Of a stretch of DNA of 64,000 nucleotides, positions 45,327-58,480 are shown piece by piece. How positions within the stretch are numbered: position 1 is the stretch's first letter; every line of letters starts with the position of its first letter. The notes below the pieces were generated by a model. The model had not been told where the DNA came from. It saw nothing but the letters and a program-made list of their open reading frames with translations, and ran no database searches. A program made the position numbers and the translations under genes. This DNA comes from Limnanthes douglasii subsp. nivea (taxonomy: Eukaryota; Streptophyta; Magnoliopsida; Brassicales; Limnanthaceae): assembly GCA_036936605.1 (NCBI GenBank), contig JAUPFV010000004.1, positions 296,464,009-296,528,008 on the forward strand, given 5' to 3'.

Positions 45327-48300
45327 ATGGCCGGCGACGCCAGGAACCCCAGGAAGCGAGGTCGCAAACCCAAATCCCCAGCCCCCCCGACCACCGACTC
45401 TATACCAAACACGATCATCGAACAAAACGATGACATCTCCAACTCACTTCCAGACCCGACCACCACCGCCAACAATGATACTCCTCACTCCGCTCGCGGC
45501 CGTGGCCGTCCACGGAAGAAACACACTTCCGCTCACAAAAACGAAACCCCTGAAGCCGTCAGCCTCAGAGCCATACGGAGACCTCGAGTCATCTCGGCGC
45601 ATCAGAATGACGACAACGGTGTCGCGTCGCTGGATTTTCTGCCGCTACCTCCTAGTTGGGAGAGTGAGGTGAAAGTGGTTCCTGCCATGAACGCCGTGGT
45701 GAAAGTCTTCTGTGTCCACACCGAGCCTAATTTTTCTCTGCCGTGGCAGAGAAAACGACAGTACAGCTCAAGCAGTAGCGGCTTCATTGTTAGTGGGCGA
45801 AGAGTGCTAACGAACGCTCATTCGGTAGAGTATCACACTCAGGTGAAGCTCAAAAAACGAGGGTCAGATACCAAGTATTTGGCTACCGTGCTGGCTATCG
45901 GGATCGAGTGCGATATAGGTAACTTCTATTGTTCTATGATTTATCCAAAGTTTTGAACTTTACTCATGTATTGCTCTAGGATTATTATAATCTTTTGCAT
46001 TATGAGCTCACCATGATATAGATTGTTGTGTATAATCCATGCTTACCATTATGGTTTGAACATCTATATAGCAATGTTGACCGTCCAAGACGACGAATTT
46101 TGGGAGGGAGTTGCACCGCTGGACTTCGGTGATTTACCGGCCCTTCAAGATGCTGTAACAGTTGTAGGATATCCTATCGGAGGTGACACGATCTCCGTAA
46201 CCAGTGGTGTTGTATCTCGGATGGAGATTCTCTCTTATGTTCATGGTTCTACTGAGCTTTTAGGACTGCAGGTTGCAAAAAAAAACACTGGCTTTATGAT
46301 ATCTATGTTTTGGTGTTAGTCTTTATTTTTTCCTGATGGCATGATACTTTTGCAGATAGATGCGGCAATAAACTCTGGAAATTCAGGTGGCCCTGCTTTT
46401 AATGATTCTGGCAAGTGCGTCGGCATTGCTTTTCAATCTTTGAAGCATGAAGACGCTGAGAATATTGGTTATGTCATACCTACGCCTGTTATTTTGCATT
46501 TTATTCGTGATTACGAGAAGAATGGGTCATATACAGGTATATTATGGTGCCTCATTTCGCTTTCTACGGTGATTGTGATGTTTTTGAACAATTGAAACAA
46601 GAAAAAATGAATCAGGATTCTTTATGTTTTATAAAAGTTCAAGCATATGTGCATGATTTATAGTTTATCTTCTTGTTTCTGAAGGTTGTGACTATAACGT
46701 AATAATTTTATCGGTCACTATTTATGTGCTAGGATTTCCAATCCTTGGAGTTGAGTGGCAGAAAATGGAGAATCCATTTCTGCGCATGTCCATGGGTATG
46801 GCATCTGATCAAAAAGGGGTTCGTATCAGAAAAATCGAGCCAACTGCTCCAGAGTCCAATCTTTTAAAGCCATCTGATATTCTCCTCAGCTTTGACGGGG
46901 TTAATATTGCTAATGATGGAACAGGTACTAAAATATCACAACGAAAAGTTTCACCTTCTTGATCTGTGCCAAACTGCCAACAGTTGAATTGTTTATAGCT
47001 ACTCATAAAAGGTTTCTTTAGATGTTTTATTTTGTTTTACTTTCAGTTCCATTCAGACACGGAGAGCGCATAGGTTTCAGCTACCTAATTACTCAAAAAT
47101 ACACCGGCGATTCCGCTTTGGTTAAAGTTCTCCGTGACTCGAAAACAATCGAATTTAATGTGAAGCTCTCAAGTTACAAAAAACTCATCCCAGCTCACAT
47201 AGAAGAAAAACCTCCTTCTTATTACATTGTTGCTGGACTTGTTTTCACAGCTGTATCTGTTCCATACTTACGTTCCGAGGTATGCAATGAACTCTGATAT
47301 TTTTTTTTGTAAAAATTGCGCAGAATGGTTGGTAGAAGTAACTAGGCTCCCTTTTCGTCAGTTTTTCGTGATAAATAGGTTTTTAAAAAGCCAAAATCGA
47401 TGAAGAATGGTTTGTTTTCAATTACGATTCAAAACAACTCAACTAAATTATTTATTGTAAGGATACTTTTCTTCAAAAGCGGCACGTAAAGCTTATTGTT
47501 ATTGTTGAAACTCTTATAGACCCAAGTTCACCCTTACAAATTCGAATGATAATAGTCATGCTCGACAAGCTCTAAACATTTACTTTTCACCGAGTTATAG
47601 TTTCTATTTTAAGTAGTTTTCAGTCACCAGCATGTACTTGACTTATACTTAGTTTATTAGAAGCCAATGTTTGTTAGAGAAGACATCTAAGTTCATGTCT
47701 TTGAATTATAATTAGTTTATTCTTTTTTTTATGTAAATGGCAATTCTCGTATTATCTCGTCGCCTCTTTTTTTGGTTCTTTCGGACTGAGCATCAGCATT
47801 AGACTTGCTCAACTTTATATTAGTTGTATTTTTTCTGATTTGTACTTTTCTTCAGTACGGTAAAGAATACGAGTTTGATGCCCCAGTCAAACTTTTGATT
47901 AAGCATCTACATGAAATGGCCCAATCAGTAGACGAACAACTTGTTGTTGTGTCTCAGGTATCTTTCCATACCGTTGATTAATACAATATAATTTACTGGA
48001 GAAAAAGAGTTACAAGAAATAAATAATCAAGCCTTTGTTATTCTTCGTATTTCTATTAGGTTCTTGTGGCTGAGATCAATATAGGATATGAGGAGATTGT
48101 TAATACTCAGGTTAGTGCTGCATAATTGAAACTTGATTTGAACGGAATAAATAGCTCTGGAGATTTGTTTGCTAACATCTGTTGCCGTGCCTATCTTCAT
48201 AGGTTATTGCATTCAATGGTAAACCTGTGAAAAATCTGAAAAGCTTGGCCGAGATGGTGGAGAAGTGCAATGATGAGTATATGAAATTTGACCTTGATTA

Positions 48301-48745
48301 CGACCAGGTTCGATTCTATCTATATCTCTAATCTATCTATCTTGTTCAAATGCATGTGGAAATCTGCATCAATGAGATACATTCTGCTCTGGTTTAAATT
48401 GAACTGAATGTAATAATTTACAGACGGTTTCATTCGTTTGGTTTAGTTTAGAGTTTGTTTGGTGCCAGACTTAGAAGCCGAAAAGGTAGCTTGATTAAGG
48501 GACTGGGTATAAGTTAATATAAGGGCTGCTTAAGTTTTATATCGAGCTCGAGCGTCAGATCCACTTTTCTCTAATTTGTAACGATTCACATGAATAAACT
48601 TTTTACAGAATTATATATATTAATAGTACTAAACTTGGTGGTGCAGATTGTAGTCCTAGATACGAAAACAGCAAAGGCGGCGACATCGGATATTCTTTCT
48701 ACACATTGCATACCTTCTGCTGTTTCGGATGATCTCAAGATCTAA
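45327..48745 (+). CDS. DEG9: Nuclear Deg/HtrA-type serine protease (DEG9)
   Basis: ATP-independent trypsin-fold protease; Arabidopsis DEG9 lies in nucleus and nucleolus. Nine exons with GT-AG ends: 45327-45918, 46072-46271, 46356-46536, 46733-46924, 47047-47279, about 47856-47957, 48060-48110, 48203-48307 and 48647-48745, giving about 584 residues, near the 592 of Arabidopsis. The N-terminus is basic (RKRGRKPK, 10-17; AT-hook-like RGRGRPRKK, 57-65), fitting nuclear import and possible DNA contact. The catalytic triad is complete: H165 in TNAHSVE, D196 in ECDIAML (split by intron 1) and S274 in [12 protein letters not shown] domain starts after about residue 325 ([35 protein letters not shown]) and a second PDZ-like part ends the protein ([19 protein letters not shown]). 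The start codon has a good context (GTCGAAATGGCC). Confidence 0.95.
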
Positions 48746-49289
48746 GCACATAAAATACTATTTAGACAATATATACTTCTTCAAACTTTTGTGTTATAGC
48801 CTCAATGTTGTATTTTGAGATTGAAAGGTCTGCTTCAACAGAAGAATGCAGAAGAAGAGGTAAAGGTCAATCAAAATTTTATTTAGATTTGGTAACAAAA
48901 AAATCAGTCACAAGTACTGTAGAAAAAGTAGGACAGCATACTTGTTTTGGTTTCTGCCTTGTTTACTTTTTCATGTTCGTTTTGGAATTTGATGTGTTGT
49001 AATATAGTAGACCTACCTCTTTAATATACATCTGAAAGCAGCTTTGCAATGACAAATTTCAGTAAAAGTAACACTATATAGTATAGTTTAAAGTCATAAA
49101 ACATCAAAATTATGTTGATGATCTGAGGTAAAAAGTAAATGGGCTCCAAGATAGGTCTCAGGATGAAAGAAAAAGCTTTGTTTTTTCTTATTGACCGTTG
49201 AATCCTAGTATTATTTTATATGGAAGTCTACCGCAATCAGATTTTCCGAATAGCTTTTCCTTACGGTCTGATTTGAAACGAGATAATGT
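48746..49289. other. DEG9 3' UTR and spacer
   Basis: The first 250 bases probably include the DEG9 3' UTR. A 65-codon open frame (48805-49002) has no support as a gene. Confidence 0.45.
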
Positions 49290-50480
49290 CAAAGAAACAG
49301 AGGATCATATATCCTTCGAATTTTCGAATTTGCTAAAGAAGTGAAGAATTTTCTTGTCCAACAATAAAAAATTACTTCAGTCGGAATAATCAGCAATGGT
49401 ATACCAAAAAGATCTTATTTGAATCATTTCTTGAACTCTTTCAAGTTTAAAGGATCTTTCAGTTTCAAAATTTGGGAGTCACGTCATATTTTACTGGAAT
49501 TGATCTAAAGGAAGATGTATGTTGTTTATAGGCTCGAAATGTTTGGAGGTTTGATGATTTTATCATGAAATTCATGAGATGGAATTTTGATTTCAACATA
49601 AAGCATGAAAGTCTAATGGCTCTTGTCTGGGTTTGAATCGAAAAGGTTCATGAATTCTTATATAACTCTAAAGTTATGAATGATATTGTATCCTCATTTG
49701 GCGTCCCTTATAGAGTTATAGTACCAGAAAAGAATAGAGCTTATAGGAATGCTTGCTATGCTCAAATTGAACTTGACATTTCCAAAAAACTTTAGCATAG
49801 TATTTGGATTGGTTTCAGAGAAAATTACAACTGCTATATCTCGTTAAGTTATAAAAATGTTTCTTCATATCGTGAATACTGCTACCATTTAGAAAATGAT
49901 TATCTGGATGCAAGAAGTCTCAAAAGATTGATATAGAGAAGGCTATGGGAGACGAAACCGGGGAAATTGATAATCAACTTATTGACAATCCAGAAATTGA
50001 AATTCAGATCAAGAAAACAATAAAGAACACTCAAACGATCAACAAGATCTATAAGCAAAAAATAAAGTCCATTGTGACTTAAAACAGTCAGAGCTTGGAT
50101 AAAGAAGATAGTCAAACCCGCGTCCTTCAAGAACAAGCTGATGTAAACGAAAAAGATGAGGTCATTGATGAAGTCCTTCCAAATACAACCAGTAAAGATT
50201 CATCTACACCAGAAGAAATGGAAATAATCGAAGCTTTAGAGAAACTAGAACAAAGTTACATCCGGTGTAGCCTATAAGATTATGAAAATCTATGTTCTGG
50301 TAGAAATACCCATGATCAAGACATTGTAGGAAACAATCCCGTCACTCCAAACCTAAAATACACTCCTCCTCATCAAGATTTCAATATCATCCTGAACAGA
50401 AAAGTCGAATCAGCCAAAAAATGGAAAAAACCTAGCAAGTTTGTGCTTAAATTCCTAAACTATTCTGGGGCAACAAACTC
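49290..50480 (+). pseudogene. LINE C ORF1 (DUF4283-like), broken
   Basis: Readable pieces: RNVWRFDDFIMKFMRWNF, HESLMALVWV, ASSFGVPYRV-like (VSSFGVPYRVIVPEKNRAYR), ARNACYAQIELDISKKL and IWIGFRENYNCYI. This is the DUF4283 domain followed by the linker that precedes a zinc knuckle in plant LINE ORF1 proteins. The region 50095-50277 is an acidic, Glu-rich open stretch. Frames change several times. Confidence 0.6.
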
Positions 50481-50499
50481 CAAAACTCCCTATCTGATA

Positions 50500-53400
50500 A
50501 TGATAAGGATTGTTAGTTGGAATTCCAGAGGCATAAATAACAACCCAACTGTGAGAAGACTAGTTTATATGATCAACAAAGAAAACATTAAAAGCCATTC
50601 AAGATCCTATGACTAACATTGATAAGATTTATGGTATTGCTTAAAAGCTAGGCTATACAAGATATATTGCTAACATATCTAAAAAGATATGGGTCTTTTG
50701 GAATGCAGATATCCTGATTGAGACTCTTTTCGATCATGAGCAATGCTTACATATGGAGGTTTCTTATCCTGTCATAAAAAATAACTTTAATATTACTATT
50801 GTTTACACCAAAAGCAATAGACTCCAAAGAATTGAGTTATGGGATAACCTCAAAAAGTTTGCTGATACAAATAAAGCTTGGATCATTGTTGGTGATCACA
50901 ATGTTATTACCTCTTCAGACGAGTAACTGTGAGAAGACTAGTTTATATGATCAACAAAGAAAACATTAAAAGCCATTCAAGATCCTATGACTAACATTGA
51001 TAAGATTTATGGTATTGCTTAAAAGCTAGGCTATACAAGATATATTGCTAACATATCTAAAAAGATATGGGTCTTTTGGAATGCAGATATCCTGATTGAG
51101 ACTCTTTTCGATCATGAGCAATGCTTACATATGGAGGTTTCTTATCCTGTCATAAAAAATAACTTTAATATTACTATTGTTTACACCAAAAGCAATAGAC
51201 TCCAAAGAATTGAGTTATGGGATAACCTCAAAAAGTTTGCTGATACAAATAAAGCTTGGATCATTGTTGGTGATCACAATGTTATTACCTCTTCAGACGA
51301 GTAGTTGGGATGCACTTCCTTTGCCAGAACAGCATTGGAAATTTTAATGAAGCCATTAGAGATTGCCAGCTTGATGATGCTGGATACACGGACTCCAAAT
51401 ACACCTGGAACAGAAACAGAAGATGGAAGATATTAGACCGTGCAATGATTAATAAAAAATGGACCACAACATTTAAAGAATTCTAGGTTTTTCACATGGT
51501 CAGAATTTGTTCTGACCGTGCTCCTCCCTTAATCACGACTCTTACTTATGCCTCATGAAATCCTAAAAATAAAAAGAAAAGATTTAAATTTATGAATTGT
51601 GGACTAATGATGAAAGTTTCCTAAGTATTGTTGAACAAAACTGGAGGCTTAAGATCAATGGCTTTCCTAACCAGATCTTCTGGTTCAAGCTGAAAAGACT
51701 CAAGAAGTGTTTAAAGGATTGAAACAACAACCACTTCGGTAACATATTCAACAAAGTCAAGACCACAGAAGATAATGTTATGAAGATATAAATTCAACAC
51801 TCACCTACTAACAATCATGAATCTAAAGCTGCTCTATCTAAACCTAAGAGTTTGTATATTCAAGCTTTAAGAATTGAAGAGGAATTTTTGAGACAAAAAT
51901 GCTACAACGGTTTATTAAGAGATAGAGATAGCAACACTAAAGTTTATCATGCATATGTTTCTAGGAAAAGAAGAAGGAATGTGATCAAAATCATCAAAAA
52001 AGATAACACCTGGATTATGGAAACTAAAGCTATTGACACATCAGCAGAAGGTTATTTTAGAAACATACTCTCTACTTCCCCTTAGAATAACATTGAAGAA
52101 GATAATGATATGATGTAGGACAAATCATATACCAAAATTTGTTACTAATGAAGAAAATGTCTCTATTTTGCAGCTTACTTGTGAGGAGGAAGTTTGGAAG
52201 GTTATCAATAACATGAGCCCATATGGTGTTGTTGGGATTGACGGGTATAATATTTTCTTCTAAAAAGTGTGTTGGAACATCATTAAGGTTGATCTCTGCA
52301 ATGATCTCAATTCTTATCTTAAAGGTAACAGTATCCCCAAAGGTATCTTTACAACTGGACTTTTCTTAATAGCCAAGTCCTCTAATCCTACCTAATGGAA
52401 TAACTATAGACCCATTAGACTTTGTTCTATGCTTAACAGAGTCTTCTCAAATCTTATAAACTCGATATTATCTAAAATCCTTCACAACATTATCTCAAAC
52501 ACTTAGCGAGCCTTTGAAAATGGAGATCTATACACGATAACATTCTTATCTCCAAAGAATTAATATACGACCTTAACAGAAAACTAAAATTTGGGAACAT
52601 TATGATACAATTAGATATGTCTAAAGCGTTTGACAGAATGTCTCATGATTTTATATCAAAAGTTCTCTCCTCGTTTGGCTTTTCAAATGAATTTGTATGT
52701 TTAATTCAGAAGCTGATTAAAGATGTTAACATTTCAATTTTTAATGGGGATGTCATCGATTATTTTAACATCAAGAGAGGCCTAAGGCAAGGATATCATT
52801 TATCTCATTACCTTTTCATTCTCGGGAAATAAGCTCTAACTAGAGTGTTATTCAACTTATTCAATTCAAATAAAAAAAAATGCAATTTGCTTCAACAACT
52901 GAGTACCTTGTCCCTTGTCTAGCCTTTGCTGATGACATCCTGGTCTTCACTAACAGTTTGGACTCTAATAGATAAATTAAGAAGGTTTCTGGACAGTTAT
53001 CAAAAGGTTTCCGGTCAAGAAATAAACAAAGAGAATACAAAGGTAATTACCTTTACAAGACTTCAGCAAAGTAGAATTACCAACTTGAAATGTCAGACAG
53101 GATTCACAACTGAAACTCTTCCAATAATTTATCTGGGTATAACCCTCTGGAACAACAACAAATAAAAAAACTTCAATTCTATCCTGGATAAAGTCAATGC
53201 AAAAATCACTGAGTGAGATATCAACCATTTATCTTACGGTGGAAGATTGTCCCTTATTTTTCTCTCTTGATGTATATTCCTTTTTATTAGATGCAAAACA
53301 GCCTCCTGCCTAAATGCATAATCAAAAGATTGGAAAATGCTTTTAATAAAAAAAATTATGGAGATCCAATATAATGAAAATAGTATACATTGGACGTCAT

Positions 53401-54980
53401 GAATTTCTCTTTATAAGCCTTTCGAGGAAGGTGGGCTAAATATCAGAAGGCTTAATGATATTCAACACACCTTCTCTCAAAAGCTTTGGCTTCTTTTCAG
53501 AAAAAACAATAACTTGTGGTCCAACATAATGCATAATATATATAATAACAAAATTCATCCTTTAAAAACTAATTTTAACAAATCTAGTTCCCTAGTTTGG
53601 AAAATTCTTCCAGGTGTAAAGGATCTAGCTGAAGGGAAAATAAGGTAAATTCTAGGAAAATGAGACATAGATTTTTGGATTGATGATTGGCACAACATTT
53701 CTCGTATTTCTAATCACACCAATAATAGAAACAACAACTAGTTTCTTGAGGCTAAAGTCAAAACCTTATGGAAGAATAACTCATGGGATAATAAATGGAA
53801 AACTTTCTTTCCTTGGACATAATCTGCCAAATCAACCAATACAAGATCAATCCTGATAAGGAAGACATGATGATATGGAAGCATTCAACTGAACACAACT
53901 TCAAAACTAAACTAACCTGGAATAGTATAAGACAACATCACACCCAGTCTAGTTTGTTCAAGAAAATCTGGAACGCTGTCACTCCCAGGAAGTTTTCCTT
54001 TCTCTGATGGAAACTTATTAAAAACTACATATCAATAGACTCTATCTTGAAAAAGGCATCTAAATATGGCATCAAAATTTCAGATTTGCAATAATTGCAA
54101 ATACATAACCCATCTATTTGTGAGTTGCAGTTACGTTTGACAAATCTGGAATTACTTTGGTGACTTATTCAACATAAATATTGAAAGATACATGTTATTA
54201 ACGCATGTAACTAGAACCTGGTTATGGTTTTCAAAAAATAAAGTCCATGTGACTCATATAATCCCTCAAATTATCTGTTGGGTAATTTGGAAGAACAAAA
54301 ACAAATCTAAGATTAATGAAGATTATAAATCTATCAATAATTCCATAAATGGTGTTAAAATAATCATATTTGGCCTTGACATTTTTAACAAGTTGACTAG
54401 TAAACATTGGTCTAAAGAATTTGTTGTAGGTATCTCGTTAGGTTGTCATTCAATTGAAAGCAGAAACAAAAAACCTATTTACCTCAAATGGGCAGCTTAT
54501 GAAAATTGCAGAATGAAGATGAATATTGATGTTGCTTGTCTCCATAACGTTGAGTCTAGTGGGGGGATTATGATTAGAAATAGCGGATGAGAAATCATTT
54601 AAAGAGCTGGTAACACTTTCGGAAAACTTTCTCCTTTATTAGCTGAAGCCAGAGCCTTACTCAAGGGTCTGATTATTTGCAAGAAGAATAATTGGACTAA
54701 AATTGATATGGAACCAGATTGCTTATTGATAATCAAGTTACTCGCGGAAGGAAATCAGCTTGGTACCTCGACACTCTTATTAAGTTTCTAGAAAACTTAT
54801 CAATCCAAAAATGACCATCAAGAACATCTCAAGAGTCCATAATCAAGTTGCAGACTGGCTTGACAATTGGACTCTGAGATGCAAAGAGAAGCAAACCTTT
54901 GGCTATTTCAATTCCCCGAACCATCTCTTTCTTTTGGAAAACACGGGCCTCAATTACATCAATCCTAATGCTATCTAAGT
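50500..54980 (+). pseudogene. LINE C ORF2 (endonuclease, reverse transcriptase, RNase H), broken
   Basis: Starts MIRIVSWNSRGINNN (endonuclease opening). After the tandem duplication come DDAGYTDSKYTWNRN, RRWKILDRAMIN and ICSDRAPPLI. The RT reads NNYRPIRLCSMLNRVF, QLDMSKAFDRMSHDF, GLRQGYHLSH and an intact FADDILVF box (about 52925). Post-RT: YKPFEEGGLNIRRLNDI (about 53420) and WHNISRISNHTN. RNase H: RMKMNIDVACL, VESSGGIMIRNSG, then after a stop LAEARALLKGLI (about 54640). Stops occur between all motifs, for example at 50640 and 52084. Confidence 0.88.
50548..51303. repeat. 378-bp tandem duplication, copies apparently identical
   Basis: Copy 1 is 50548-50925 and copy 2 is 50926-51303, both running from ACTGTGAGAAGACTAG to TCTTCAGACGAGTA. 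I saw no difference between them on reading. The unit carries the same stops in both copies, so it arose after the LINE had decayed, or it is an assembly artefact. Confidence 0.95.
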
Positions 54981-55437
54981 TTTCTCTTCTTTTCTAGGCT
55001 CTGTTGATGCTCTTCTCTTGTTTCCTTATTAATCAGGATTTTCAAGAAAGATAGAAGCTTATTTAGGGTGGAGATGTGACACCTTAAGGTGTTGGAGAGA
55101 TGAATCTGATGGTGAACTATTTTAAAGATTTGAAGGTTTAGTTTATACTTCTGTCATTGATTTCAAAGTGGACTTTGAATAAGATGAAGATGACGATTCC
55201 TTAAGGGTGAAATGCACTACGTCTTTTAACGTTATCATGGATTTGATTTGTTTCCTGAGTTTCTGAAGTCGTTCCCGTTGTTTCAAATTTTGAATCTTGG
55301 AGGGAAATTTTCAGAAACTTTTGTGCACTAACTAATTTGGAATTTGTAATATTGCTTTTTCAAGTCCTTATTTTTGTAATTATTTCATTTAGACCCTTAA
55401 ATTTAATAAAGATATTCTCATGCTTAAAAAAGGTAAA

Positions 55438-55839
55438 GAGAAAATGTAGTGACAATAGATAATAGGATAAAAAAGTCACATGTACTCTATGTGTACCACT
55501 TCTCACGATAATCCATTTTTGCAATTTAGATAATAGAAATATGGTAACAAAAAATATTGATAGAGGGAATGTCTATTTATAGAAATATATTTAAAAAAAT
55601 TAAGTTAAAAAATAAATACATTTATTTGCGTGGGTTGTGTAATTACACTATTGTTGAGTTATTTAAATTCCAAGTTTTTGGTCTAGTGGACTTCGAAGCT
55701 ATTTGAGCTTTGAATAAGTTTGTGAAATAATTTTTTTTAGTTTATCAATATCTCTTTAACCTTTAATAACGTAATGAGGAAGGGTTATAAACTTTGTGCG
55801 AATTGACGTGTCTTTTTTAAATTCGGTTATCTACATTGA
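55438..55839. other. AT-rich spacer after LINE C
   Basis: No supported feature. Confidence 0.45.
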
Positions 55840-57390
55840 TATAGAGGAGCTGAGCGATAGATTTTTCTTGGAGATAGATTTACTATTATACATGTTTAAT
55901 GTTGTTTTAGATTCTTTGTTTTTTTTTGTTGTATTGTTTTGAATTTCTATTAAAGTATTAAGTAGCTTCCAACGCTTATTTGGAGATAGAATTTGTGTTT
56001 GAGGCAATACTTTTGGAAATGACGTGTACTATAAACTAGACCCTTTCAATCGTTTCAAACCTGTAAAAGTTTTATCGAATGAATTGTGATCTATCATAAC
56101 CCCAAAAAGTCCTTGTGAAATCGCTAGAAAAAGTTGTGAACTCAAGTAGTCCTCCTAATTATTTTCGAAAGTTTGAAGGAAAGATTTTAAAAGTTTAGAT
56201 ATTTATAGGAATCGAGAACGTACTTGTCGGTAGTAGTTCTCCCAAAAATTATAAAAAGTCATGTTGTGGCTAGAGCGACGTGTTTTGCCGAAATATGCTT
56301 ATCTATATTATGAAGTCAAGTGTTGATATTTTCTTAGAGGTAGATATTTTATTATGCACATTCGATGATGTCTTAGGTTCCATGTTGCTTCGGTTGGATT
56401 ATTTTGAATTTATCTTGAAGTATTGAGTAACCTTCAACGCTTATTTGGAAATGACTTGTACTCTAAAATAGCCCCTTCCCCCACTTCAGTTGTTTTAAAA
56501 TTTCAAAAGTTGTACCAAAAAATTTGTGACCTGCAAAAAAGACGCAAACTCAAGTAGCCCCCCTCCCTAATTCTTAAAAAAAGTTTGAAGTAAGGAATTT
56601 AAAAACTCTAACATTCATAGATATTGAAAGCGTACTTGTGGGTATTATTCTTCCATAATTTTTAGAAAAGCCATGTAACGACTATAGATCTTTTATTATG
56701 CACCTTTGCTGTTGTTGCATTAGGTTTTGTATTGCTTTAGATGGATTTGTTTGAACTCTTCTTGAAGTATTGGGTAACCTCCGAAACTTATTCAAAGATG
56801 AGATTTGTGTATGGGATAATAATTTTGGAAGAGACTTATATTCTAAAATAGCCCCCCATAAATCATTTCAACCTCCAAAAGTTGTATTTAAGGAATTGTG
56901 ACCTATAGTAGCCCCCTAAAGTCCTTGCAAAAATTTCTAAAAATAGATGTGAACTCAAGTAGCCCTCATAGTTTTTTTCAAAAGTTTGAAGGGATGACTT
57001 TGGAAGCTAAGACATGGATATGAATTGAAAACGTACTTGCCGGTAGTGTTTGTCCCAAAATTGTAGAAAAATGTCATGCTCTGGCTAGATCGATATGTTT
57101 TACCGAAATCCGTTAATATGCATTAAGGAGTCGAGCGTTGATTTTTCTTTGGATTAATTTTTTTATTATGCACCTTTGATGTTGCCTTAGGTTACTTGTT
57201 GTTTCGTCTATATCAATGTGTTTTATAAAAATCTATTTATATGAATTGATAGAGGGGGTCGAGTTTTGATCTCTCTTTAAAGGCATATTTTTTTTTATGC
57301 ACATTTTATGTTGCCTTATGTTCTTTGTTGTTTTGCATTGATTGTTTTGTACTCATCTTGAAGTATTTAGGTTTTCACGATGAAATTACT
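55840..57390. repeat. Satellite-like degenerate tandem repeats, about 345-470 bp unit
   Basis: The landmark TTATTATGCACNTTTGATGT (with variation) recurs at about 55889, 56350, 56694, 57163 and 57294. Between landmarks, blocks such as GTTTTGAA...CTTGAAGTATT, AGCCCCCC..., AATTGTGACCT, GTGAACTCAAGTAG, AAAGTTTGAAGG and GTACTTGTCGGTAGT repeat in the same order. Three near-complete units and one shortened unit are seen. No coding content. Confidence 0.8.
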
Positions 57391-58340
57391 CTATTTCGTC
57401 TTTAATTTTTCTATTGTTGTGTTTGTAATTATATGTTTGACCTAAAACATTTGTGGTTAATTTTGATGATTTGTATACATTTTACACAACAAAAAATACA
57501 AATTGTAACCTATGAACTACTTGTGCACCTATTTAACGTTCCAAATAAATTCTTCTTTATAGTTGAGTTGTACGTATTTATGTAACAAAAACTAATAATT
57601 AGTTTCAATACTAATCTACATGGATTTTAACTTTTTAATTTAGATAAAAAAATAGAAAAAGAATCAGTATCATCCACATCAAGAATTACAAATACATCTT
57701 AGATCACAAAAGAAACAATTAATGTTCATGAAGAATTAAATGACTTGAATAATCTATTACAACAAGTAATTTTCATTTTTTCACAACTATAAACTAAATT
57801 CACACTCAAGTTACTCAGTATTACGCAAACATGTTAACCCATCTAAAAATATATTTTCAGAACATGTTGTACATAATTACGCAACTATAGTTTGATAAAC
57901 CTTTATTTCTTTTTATTTTGCAGTTAAAATATATGGATCTAAACGAAAACGTCATTAAACGAATTGAAGAACTAATAACAAAAATCAGTGAAAAATTAAT
58001 GCTAGTCTTAAAAATCATGTTGAAAACTGATAAAGGAAAATCAATTTATTATAAAGAACATTCAAAAGAACATCTTAAGTCAAACAAAAGAATATCTTAC
58101 ATCAAACAAAAGAGCATAAAACATTTAGTTTATTTTTAACTATATTTTATTAAAATTGTGAGTCTCTAAACTACATTATTTATCTTGATAGTATTAATTT
58201 TATTTTATTATTTATTTATATATTATTATTTTATAACCGCAACCATTTATAACTTAATTCCGCAACCAATTGGACCATAATTTCACACCTCAATTGCAAC
58301 TGTACATTTTTACACCTCAATTCTCATGATGAAGATAACG

Positions 58341-58480
58341 GAAGATCATTGTCATGCTCATGAAATATTTTTTAGTCAAGTGGTAGAAGAATCTGAAGAA
58401 AAAGAGGAGGAGGAAAAAAACGAATCTCCTTCTGATGTATGAAAAAAATGATTTCAAAGTTTGTTTTTAGTTTTTCATTT
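58341..58480 (+). repeat. Duplicated remnant, copy 1 (acidic peptide-coding)
   Basis: From GAAGATCATTGTCATGC to AAAGTTTGTTTTTAGTTTTT. One frame reads EDHCHAHEIFFSQ, then a Glu-rich run ending NESPSDV and a stop. A second copy lies at 59635-59790. Confidence 0.7.

Larger units (their letters stand above)
49290..55437 (+). mobile_element. LINE C, nearly full-length but decayed L1-type retrotransposon
   Basis: Plus-strand order: ORF1 (about 49290-50480), endonuclease from ATG 50500, a 378-bp duplication, reverse transcriptase (52140-53280), post-RT region (53400-54130) and RNase H (54190-54980). After that about 450 bases of non-coding sequence end at an A-run near 55430-55437, which may be the poly(A) tail. 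Stops and frameshifts occur throughout. The target duplication was not found. It keeps more intact catalytic motifs than LINE A or B. Confidence 0.88.

Noticed and set aside
45430..45672. Alternative frame in DEG9 exon 1
   Set aside because: Overlaps the coding exon in another frame; the chosen frame continues through all nine exons to a conserved end.
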